Shown: positions 23,160 to 29,528 of the stretch, one piece after another
How the letters are laid out: the number at the start of each line of letters is the position of its first letter
Numbering within the stretch: the first letter of the stretch is position 1
Source of the DNA: Chloroflexota bacterium
GTDB taxonomy: Bacteria > Chloroflexota > UBA4733
Assembly (NCBI GenBank): GCA_025449435.1
Contig: JANWJO010000078.1
Span: 1-29,528 of the forward strand
DNA: 29,528 nt
Direction: 5' to 3'
Made by a program: the position numbers and the translations under genes
The notes under the pieces: model-generated
Told to the model about the DNA's origin: nothing
What the model saw: only the letters and a program-made list of their open reading frames with translations
Database searches by the model: none

Positions 23160-24515
23160 ATGGCACGCACCCGAGGCGATCATCCCAACGTTGTCGTGTT
23201 CTTCACCGATCAACAGCGCTGGGACACGACGGGCGTCCACGGCAACCCACTCGGACTCACGCCGAACTTTGATCGAGTGGCCCAGTGGGGCACGCACCTC
23301 GCCACGGCGTGTACCTGCCAGCCGGTGTGCGCACCTGCTCGCGCGGCACTGCAGACCGGGCAATATCAATCGGTCACCGGCTGTTTCCACAATGGCGTTC
23401 CACTACCGCCCAACGCACGCACACTCGCCCATCACTTCCGCGCTGGGGGCTATCGCACGGGTTACATCGGCAAGTGGCACCTCGCCGGTGAAGAGCCGGT
23501 GACCGAGGCGAAGCGCGGCGGATATGAGTACTGGTTGGGGTCCAACGCACTGGAATTCACTGCCGATTCCTACCGCACGATGGTGTATGACAACGACTGC
23601 CAGCCGGTGTACCTGCCCGGCTACCGCGTCGATGCGCTCACCGACGCTGCTATCCGCTACATCGACCAGCACCAGGCCGAGCCATTCTTCCTGTTCATGT
23701 CGCACCTGGAGCCACATCACCAGAATCACCTGGACGACTATCCGCCGCCCGATGGCTACCGCGAGCAATACACCGGGCGGTGGGTGCCGCCGGACCTCGC
23801 TGCGCTCGGTGGCTCGACGCACCCGCACCGTGGCGGCTACTATGGCCAGGTCAAGCGGCTGGACGAAGCTTTTGGCCGCTTGCTCGATGCCTTGAAGAGC
23901 CTGGATCTCACCAGCAACACCATCGTGCTGTTCACCTCCGACCACGGCTCCCATTTCAAAACACGCAATAGCGAGTACAAGCGCTCCTGCCACGAAAGCA
24001 GCATTCGCGTGCCCACTGCGCTGTGCGGACCTGGCTTCGACGGCGGCGGCCGGGTGCGCCAGCCCACCAGCCTCATCGACCTCCCGCCGACTTTGCTTGA
24101 TGCGGCTGGCTTACCCGTGCCCGCGGACATGCAAGGCCACTCGATGGTGCCCTTAGTTCACGGAGCAACGGCAAACTGGCCAGAGGAAGTGTTTATCCAG
24201 ATTAGTGAAGCGCAAGTCGGGCGGGCGGTGCGCACCCAGCGCTGGAAATACTGCGTCGACGCGCCGGACAAACACGGCAGCCGCGACGCCAACGCTGATC
24301 ACTACGTTGAGCAATACCTGTATGACCTGCAGGCGGACCCTTACGAGCTCACAAACCTCATCGGCTTGCAGTCGCACGTCGAAACCGCCAGCATGCTGCG
24401 CGAACGGTTACTGCGCCGGATGGTCCTGGCGGGCGAAACAGCGCCCATCATCGAGTCCGCGCCAGTGCGGCCCAGTGGGCAGCGTCGCGTCACGCCGGAG
24501 GAGGCTAGAGCCTAG
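23160..24515 (+). CDS. Sulfatase (arylsulfatase/alkaline phosphatase superfamily)
   Basis: The 451-residue protein begins N-V-V-V-F-F-T-D-Q-Q-R, which supplies a metal-binding aspartate. Cys57-A-P-A-Arg61 is the C-x-P-x-R motif whose cysteine is converted to formylglycine. G-Y-I-G-K-W-H-L-A-G and F-T-S-D-H-G-S-H provide the substrate lysine/histidine and the second metal-binding pair. The enzyme hydrolyses a sulfate ester. No signal peptide is seen, so it may be cytoplasmic. The ATG at 23160 follows GGAGGCAGGGCAAG; the frame upstream has no homology. It is divergent from the DUF6883 operon and 123 bases upstream of the ADP-ribosylglycohydrolase-fold gene. Confidence 0.93.
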   Translation: MARTRGDHPNVVVFFTDQQRWDTTGVHGNPLGLTPNFDRVAQWGTHLATACTCQPVCAPARAALQTGQYQSVTGCFHNGVPLPPNARTLAHHFRAGGYRTGYIGKWHLAGEEPVTEAKRGGYEYWLGSNALEFTADSYRTMVYDNDCQPVYLPGYRVDALTDAAIRYIDQHQAEPFFLFMSHLEPHHQNHLDDYPPPDGYREQYTGRWVPPDLAALGGSTHPHRGGYYGQVKRLDEAFGRLLDALKSLDLTSNTIVLFTSDHGSHFKTRNSEYKRSCHESSIRVPTALCGPGFDGGGRVRQPTSLIDLPPTLLDAAGLPVPADMQGHSMVPLVHGATANWPEEVFIQISEAQVGRAVRTQRWKYCVDAPDKHGSRDANADHYVEQYLYDLQADPYELTNLIGLQSHVETASMLRERLLRRMVLAGETAPIIESAPVRPSGQRRVTPEEARA

Positions 24516-24638
24516 CGGCGCCGCGCAACTTCCTTAATACCGGCACCAGGGCCCGAGAACCTTCTCACCGTGACGTACTATGGAGTCTGCTCGACGGCGG
24601 TGGCGTGGCCAGATGCGGGCGGCGAGGGAGTGTGTACG

Positions 24639-26840
24639 GTGGCTACCACAGCTGAGGCAGCAGCGGGCGTGCGAGCCCTCCCCGTCGATTTCGCCGAACG
24701 TGTCTACGCCGGAGTGCTCGGCAAGATCATCGGCGTCTACCTCGGTCGTCCCTTCGAAGGCTGGACTTATGAGCGCATCGCGCGTGAACTCGGCGACATC
24801 TCCTACTACGTCCACGACAAGTTTAAAAGGCCGCTGGTCGTCCCCGACGACGACATCAGCGGCACCTTCACGTTTGTGCGCGCCTTTGAGGACTTCGACT
24901 TCTCGCCAGACCTGACGCCACGCCAGATCGGACAGACCTGGACCAATTATCTCGTCGACCAGCGCACCATCCTGTGGTGGGGCGGCATGGGCAACTCCAC
25001 CGAACACACGGCATATATCCGGCTCCAGAGCGGCTTCGCCGCCCCGGCCAGTGGCTCAATCGCCACCAACGGCAAGGTGGTGGCGGAACAGATCGGCGCG
25101 CAGATCTTCATCGATAGTTGGGCCATGCTGTGTCCGGGTGATCCAGAGCGCGCCGCCGATTATGCGCGCCGCGCGGGTAGTGTGAGCCACGATGGCGAGG
25201 CCGTGTACGGCGCCCAAGTCATCGCCGCCATGGAAGCCTTAGCCTTCATCGAGCCCAACCTCCAAAAGCTCACCGCTGAGGCACTGCGGCTCATCCCCGC
25301 CGATTCGGTGATTTCCAGCGTCATCCGGGACGTGCAAGCCTGGCGTTCCGAAGAGGCCGACTGGCGGCGCACTCGGGCACGCATCGAGGAACGCTACGGC
25401 TATCACCGCTACGGCGGCAACTGCCACATCGTGCCCAACCACGCGCTCATCCACCTGGGCCTGCAGTACGGCGGTGACGACTTCGGCAAAGCGCTACTCA
25501 TCACCAACTCATCTGGTTGGGATACCGACTGCAACAGCGGTAATGTCGGTTGCTTGCTCGGCATCAAAAGTGGTCTGGCAGCCTTTGAGGGCGAACGCGA
25601 TTGGCGCGGGCCCGTCGCCGACCGCTTGTTCATCAGTTCGGCGGACGGTAGCCGGTCCATCACCGACGCTGTACGCGAGTCGCAGCGGCTGGTGTATATC
25701 GCTCAGCGCCTGCACGGCGGCACGCCAGCGCCCATCGACACTCTCCCTCGCTTCAATTTCGCGTTCCCCGGCAGTCTGCAGGGATGGCGGTTCATGACGC
25801 CACCCGGCGGCGATACCGCCATGCGGCCAGCGGGCATGACGCTCACCAACGTCGCCGGGGCCAGCGCTGGCGCCCGCGAGCTGGCGATACGCTTTAGTGA
25901 GCTGGGGCCAGGGCAGCGAGCCCGCCTTGGCAGTGATACCTTCATACCTCCGGAAGACTTGGCGGTGCCCGGGTACCAGTTGTGCGCCTGGCCGGCGCTG
26001 GTGGGCGGGCAAACTGTCCGCTGGCGCTTGCGGGCCGAGGCCGACATGCGTACCTCACTGCACGTCCAACTGTATGTGCGCCGCTACGGGGAAGGTCCGC
26101 TGGCCAACCCAGTTCAGCGCATCATCTTGGGTCCGCGGGTCGTGCTTTCCCCTGGTGTGGCGGAGGAAACGACCTGGACGCTACCCGAGGGTGACGGAGC
26201 GCCGATCTTTGAAATCGGCTTCGAGATGCGCTCGGACAAGAAGCAGAGTGGCACGATCTTCGTCGAGTCGGTGACCTGGGATGGTGACGCGCACGTGAAG
26301 TGGCAGCTCCCCTCCGCCGGGTGGGAAGCGTCGCGCAAAGCCTGGATCCACAATCTGTACGAGTTTGGCAGCCGGGATGCCGCCATGTATTCCCTGGTGA
26401 CGAACACCGGCAGGGGACTGGCCATCCAGGGCAACCATCACTGGGCTGACTACCGCGTGACCGCCACCATCGCCCCCCACCTGGCGTCAGCGGTAGGGAT
26501 GGTGGCTCGTGCTCAAGGGCAAGATCGGTACTACGCCTTGATGGTGACTGCCGAGGGGCAACGCAAACTCATCAAGCGCTGCTCGACAGGAAGTGGTGGA
26601 GCGAGTGCGCACGAGGTGGTGCTCGACGCAGAGAAACACGCCTGGGATCTTGACCGCCGTTACCGCTTCGAACTGATCGTCCGGGGATCGCGACTCCATG
26701 CTTATGTGGACGGCATCGACTTTTGTGACATGATCGACACCGAGCTACCGCTCATGAACGGGGCCATTGGCCTGCTCGTGAGCGATGGCCGTGCGGATGT
26801 GTACGAACTCGCGATCGAGCCGCTCAAGCCTGGCCACTAG
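24639..26840 (+). CDS. ADP-ribosylglycohydrolase-fold protein with C-terminal beta-sandwich domains
   Basis: The 733-residue protein has an N-terminal all-helical ADP-ribosylglycohydrolase domain. L-G-K-I-I-G-V-Y-L-G-R-P opens it. D-D-D-I-S-G-T-F (Asp70-72) and G-W-D-T-D-C-N-S-G (about 293-301) supply both halves of the dinuclear-metal site. This domain ends near residue 385. The remaining 350 residues lack the fold and look like two beta-rich modules. The last (about 590-730, with A-T-I-A-P-H, G-M-V-A-R-A-Q-G, Y-R-F-E-L-I-V and A-Y-V-D-G-I-D-F) resembles LamG or DUF1080-like carbohydrate-binding folds. The GTG at 24639 follows GAGGGAG; a GTG at 24570 is possible. The sulfatase and ABC-transporter context suggests glycan or nucleoside processing rather than protein de-ADP-ribosylation. 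Confidence 0.85.
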   Translation: MATTAEAAAGVRALPVDFAERVYAGVLGKIIGVYLGRPFEGWTYERIARELGDISYYVHDKFKRPLVVPDDDISGTFTFVRAFEDFDFSPDLTPRQIGQTWTNYLVDQRTILWWGGMGNSTEHTAYIRLQSGFAAPASGSIATNGKVVAEQIGAQIFIDSWAMLCPGDPERAADYARRAGSVSHDGEAVYGAQVIAAMEALAFIEPNLQKLTAEALRLIPADSVISSVIRDVQAWRSEEADWRRTRARIEERYGYHRYGGNCHIVPNHALIHLGLQYGGDDFGKALLITNSSGWDTDCNSGNVGCLLGIKSGLAAFEGERDWRGPVADRLFISSADGSRSITDAVRESQRLVYIAQRLHGGTPAPIDTLPRFNFAFPGSLQGWRFMTPPGGDTAMRPAGMTLTNVAGASAGARELAIRFSELGPGQRARLGSDTFIPPEDLAVPGYQLCAWPALVGGQTVRWRLRAEADMRTSLHVQLYVRRYGEGPLANPVQRIILGPRVVLSPGVAEETTWTLPEGDGAPIFEIGFEMRSDKKQSGTIFVESVTWDGDAHVKWQLPSAGWEASRKAWIHNLYEFGSRDAAMYSLVTNTGRGLAIQGNHHWADYRVTATIAPHLASAVGMVARAQGQDRYYALMVTAEGQRKLIKRCSTGSGGASAHEVVLDAEKHAWDLDRRYRFELIVRGSRLHAYVDGIDFCDMIDTELPLMNGAIGLLVSDGRADVYELAIEPLKPGH

Positions 26841-26842
26841 AG

Positions 26843-26866
26843 ACCTCACAAGCGCGCACGTGAGGT
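26843..26866 (+). terminator. Inverted repeat after the ADP-ribosylglycohydrolase-fold gene
   Basis: ACCTCAC (26843-26849) and GTGAGGT (26860-26866) form a seven-base perfect stem with a ten-base loop, starting two bases after the stop codon. It lacks a T-run, so it is a weak or non-classical terminator, or an mRNA-end stabiliser. Confidence 0.35.
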
Positions 26867-26978
26867 GTCAGTCGCTTATGGCGACGCACAATCCATTCTG
26901 CGGTTATGATAGTGCCGCTTTTTGCATCGAAGCCGCACGTTTTCGATGCGCCTTTGCTTAGGAGAGGAACAATACGCC

Positions 26979-28823
26979 TTGGTCCAGAGAATACTTGGCG
27001 AAGTAAGTCGCCGGAGCACCCTGCGCATGTTGGGAACCGCCGGCATCGGCGTGAGCGCGCTGTCCCTCCTCGCCGCGTGCGGTGGAAGCGCAGCGACCAC
27101 CGCCACGACGTCGGCAGCAGCGGTTGTCACGACGGCAGCTCCCACCCCAACGACAGTGCCCCCACTGGCCATCACTGCGGCCCCATCGGTCTCGGCCTCA
27201 ACAAGTAGCGCAGCCACGACGGCCGCTGCTACCACGACCACCGCGGCAGCCACCACCAGTTCGGCGGCCGCTACCACAACTTCGACGGCAGCAGCCACGA
27301 CGTCAGCCGCCGCTACTACCAGCGCGAGCGCGGCGGCGACATCTACAGGCGCGGCCGGTGTCCTCATTTTCGGTAAGGCTGGCGACGCGGTAAAGCTCGA
27401 CCCCAACGACATCGAAGACGGCGAGTCGGTCCAAGTGACCCAGGAATTGTTTGACTCCCTGGTCCGCTACGATATCAAGCAGCCGCCGCTCACCATCGTG
27501 CCGTCGCTGGCAGAAGCGTGGGATATCTCGGCCGACAACCTCACCATCACCTTCAAGCTGCGCCAGGGCGTCAAGTTCCACGACGGCACCGACTTCAACG
27601 CCGATGCCGTGGTGTTTACGTTCCAGCGGCTCAGCGACGACAAGAACCCCTATCACAAGGGTGTCTTCACCTACTGGCACGACAACTTTGGCGGCTTTCC
27701 GGGCAACTTAAAGGGCATCGAGAAGGTCGATGATTTCACCGTCAAGATGACCCTGGCCCAACCCGACGGCGAAATCTTGCCCAAGCTGTCGCTGTTTTCC
27801 TTTGCCATCGTCAGCCCCACTGCCGTCAAGAAGGACGTGGACGCCTTCGCGCGCACGCCCGTCGGCACTGGCCCATTCAAGTTCCGTGAGTGGATCAAAG
27901 GCGACCATATCACCGTGGACAAGAACCCCGATTATTGGGGCGGCGCGTCCAAGCTCAATTCCATCATCTTCCAGATCATCCCGGACAACTCGTCTCGGGC
28001 AGCCCAGATGCAGGCCGGGACCATCTACACCGGTGAGTTTGCACAGTCCGACATCGCCACCCTGAAGAAGAACCCGGCGATCGTCGTCAAAGTACAGCCC
28101 GCCGTGAGCGTGGGCTACCTCGCCTTCAACCAGAGCTTCAAGGAATTCAAGGACGTCAAGGTCCGCCAGGCCATCGCCTATGCCATTAACCGCCAGGGCA
28201 TCATCGACGCCTTCTATGGGGGGCTCGGCCAGGTGCCAACCCAGTTCCAGCCACCCGCCATCCTGGGCTACAACCAGAGCCTGTCGTTCTATGCGTACGA
28301 CCCCGCCAAGGCGATGTCCATGCTCAAGGACGCCGGTGTGTCCAACCTCACCATCGACCTGTGGTATATGTCGGTGACGCGCGGCTACTTCCCGGATCCC
28401 AAAGGCATCGGGCAAGCCATGGCCGCCGACCTTGCTAAGGTTGGCATCACGGCCAACCTCAAGACCGAGGACTGGGCGGCCTACCTGGCCGACCGCACCA
28501 AGGGCAAGTTCGGCCTGTACATGCTGGGCTGGGGCAGCGACAACGGCGACCCTGACGACTTCATCGGCTACTTCTTCAAGGCCGTCAAGCCAGAGTTTTC
28601 CTACGACAACCCGCAAACGCTGGACCTGCTCACCAAGGCTGACGAGTTGATCGACCCCAAGCAGCGCGACCCGCTGTACCAGCAAGCGCAAGCCTTGATT
28701 AATCAAGACGTGCCGTGCATTCCCATTGCTTGGGCCAACGGCACAGCCGTGTACCGCACCAACGTCCAGAATTTCGCTGCACCACAGTTCCGTGAACAGT
28801 ACGAGGGTGTCAGCGTCACCTAG
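26979..28823 (+). CDS. ABC transporter substrate-binding lipoprotein, family 5 (DppA/OppA type)
   Basis: The 614-residue lipoprotein starts with a Tat-like signal (S-R-R-S-T-L-R at 10-16) and a hydrophobic stretch. It ends in L-A-A-C, where Cys34 would be lipidated. Residues 35-127 are a low-complexity Ala/Thr/Ser linker. The mature family 5 domain follows: A-E-A-W-D-I-S-A-D-N-L-T, F-K-L-R-Q-G-V-K-F-H-D-G, then G-T-G-P-F-K-F-R-E-W. The class binds peptides, nickel or oligosaccharides outside the cell. The TTG at 26979 has AGGAGAGG 11 bases upstream; the ATG at 26946 would add 11 unneeded residues. A DppB-type permease gene starts eight bases after the stop. The substrate is not assignable. 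Confidence 0.93.
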   Translation: MVQRILGEVSRRSTLRMLGTAGIGVSALSLLAACGGSAATTATTSAAAVVTTAAPTPTTVPPLAITAAPSVSASTSSAATTAAATTTTAAATTSSAAATTTSTAAATTSAAATTSASAAATSTGAAGVLIFGKAGDAVKLDPNDIEDGESVQVTQELFDSLVRYDIKQPPLTIVPSLAEAWDISADNLTITFKLRQGVKFHDGTDFNADAVVFTFQRLSDDKNPYHKGVFTYWHDNFGGFPGNLKGIEKVDDFTVKMTLAQPDGEILPKLSLFSFAIVSPTAVKKDVDAFARTPVGTGPFKFREWIKGDHITVDKNPDYWGGASKLNSIIFQIIPDNSSRAAQMQAGTIYTGEFAQSDIATLKKNPAIVVKVQPAVSVGYLAFNQSFKEFKDVKVRQAIAYAINRQGIIDAFYGGLGQVPTQFQPPAILGYNQSLSFYAYDPAKAMSMLKDAGVSNLTIDLWYMSVTRGYFPDPKGIGQAMAADLAKVGITANLKTEDWAAYLADRTKGKFGLYMLGWGSDNGDPDDFIGYFFKAVKPEFSYDNPQTLDLLTKADELIDPKQRDPLYQQAQALINQDVPCIPIAWANGTAVYRTNVQNFAAPQFREQYEGVSVT

Positions 28824-28831
28824 AGGTTGAC

Positions 28832-29528
28832 GTGGGTGCCTATATAGTCCGCCGGACGTTCGGGCTCGTCCCTGTTCTTATCGGCGTCACCATCGTGGTG
28901 TTCTTGCTGTTGCGCCTGACGCCCGGCGACCCGGCAACGGTGATGCTGGGCGAGCGCGGCACACCAGAGCGTATTGCACAGTTGCGTCAACAGATGGGCC
29001 TTGACCGGCCCATCTGGGTGCAATATCTGGACTTCGTCAACCGCACCCTCCACGGCGACCTGGGGAAATCCATCATTAGCGGCGACCCCATTCGTGATGA
29101 ACTCGCCGAGCGATTCCCAGCCACGGCCGAGTTGGTCGTCTTTGCCATGATCATTGGGATGCTGGTGGGGATCCCCGCTGGCATCCTCGCCGCGCTCAAC
29201 CGCAACTCGTTCTTCGACGTTGGCAGCACGGTCGTTGCTTTGCTCGGCGTTTCGATACCCATTTTCTGGCTCGGATTGATGCTGATCTATGTGTTTGGCG
29301 TGTGGTTGCGCTGGCTCCCTCCCAGCGGGCAGATTGCCCTACAATTGCCGTTTCACCGCATCACCAACGCCTACCTCATCGACTCGCTCATCCAGGGCAA
29401 CTGGCCGGCGTTTAAGAGCGTAGTCGCGCACCTCATCCTGCCTTCCTTTGTGTTGAGCACCGTGACCATGCCCATCCTCACGCGCCTCACGCGCTCGACG
29501 ATGCTCGAGGTGCTCAATCAGGATTACG
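28832..29528 (+). CDS. ABC transporter permease, DppB/OppB type, partial at right edge
   Basis: The first 232 codons are present and the frame is open at the window end. The N-terminus Y-I-V-R-R-T-F-G-L-V-P-V-L-I-G-V-T is the usual first transmembrane helix of DppB. It is followed by R-L-T-P-G-D-P-A, a periplasmic segment with G-L-D-R-P-I-W-V-Q-Y, then G-D-L-G-K-S-I. F-P-A-T-A-E-L opens the permease core, and several hydrophobic segments follow. It pairs with the family 5 binding protein directly upstream; the DppC-type partner and ATPases should follow beyond the window. The GTG at 28832 lies after AGAGG. The binding-protein stop is eight bases upstream, so the genes are one operon. Confidence 0.92.
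   Translation, partial: MGAYIVRRTFGLVPVLIGVTIVVFLLLRLTPGDPATVMLGERGTPERIAQLRQQMGLDRPIWVQYLDFVNRTLHGDLGKSIISGDPIRDELAERFPATAELVVFAMIIGMLVGIPAGILAALNRNSFFDVGSTVVALLGVSIPIFWLGLMLIYVFGVWLRWLPPSGQIALQLPFHRITNAYLIDSLIQGNWPAFKSVVAHLILPSFVLSTVTMPILTRLTRSTMLEVLNQDY

Noticed and set aside
27708..28706. 332-codon minus-strand frame antisense to the binding-protein gene
   Set aside because: Shadow of a strongly conserved family 5 binding protein.

Overview
The window is high-GC, gene-dense bacterial DNA. The gene set suggests a Chloroflexota-like bacterium: the rpmH-rnpA-yidD-yidC-jag block, an SPFH plus NAD-kinase-like pair, an LLM flavin oxidoreductase, Tat-type lipoprotein transporters, SPL-type radical SAM and an ADP-ribosylglycohydrolase-fold enzyme in a sulfatase/transporter neighbourhood. 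This assignment is inference from gene content. No rRNA, tRNA, CRISPR array or transposase is visible.

Region 1 (1-7,600) is core housekeeping. The end of a MscS-type channel converges on a minus-strand metG plus PurM/HypE-like pair. A 386-base spacer with two strong hairpins and a good promoter leads into rpmH-rnpA-yidD-yidC-jag-pfkB on the plus strand. rpmH is only 45 codons. These genes make ribosomal protein L34, the RNase P protein and the membrane-insertion machinery, plus an RNA-binding KH/R3H protein.

Region 2 (7,000-13,600) is metabolic. On the minus strand are an IscU/NifU-type Fe-S scaffold, a rhodanese, a Gfo/Idh/MocA oxidoreductase and an LLM oxidoreductase. On the plus strand are a SAM methyltransferase, a beta-hydroxyacid dehydrogenase and a glyoxalase-like protein. 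The methyltransferase reading frame is interrupted by one in-frame TGA. The homologous protein continues for 47 residues beyond it, and a compact hairpin lies just downstream, so it is a strong selenoprotein candidate.

Region 3 (13,860-19,850) holds purK-purE (AIR carboxylation), an extragenic GC-rich repeat, an RmlB-like nucleotide-sugar dehydratase with an altered active site, a tightly coupled SPFH/NAD-kinase-like pair, and an SPL-family radical SAM protein.

Region 4 (19,840-23,000) is accessory. A VapBC module, whose toxin gene carries an apparent one-base deletion at its first catalytic motif, lies between two 45-bp imperfect direct repeats. It is followed by about 680 bases of decayed sequence. 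Then comes a two-gene minus-strand operon in which a 457-residue protein with a C-terminal DUF6883-like domain overlaps a small DUF4926-like gene by ATGA. This pair is the best candidate here for an uncharacterised toxin-immunity-like system.

Region 5 (23,160-end) is a plus-strand run of sulfatase, two-part ADP-ribosylglycohydrolase-fold protein, peptide/oligosaccharide-type ABC substrate-binding lipoprotein and DppB-type permease (cut by the window edge). It looks like an uptake and processing locus for a sulfated or glycosylated substrate.
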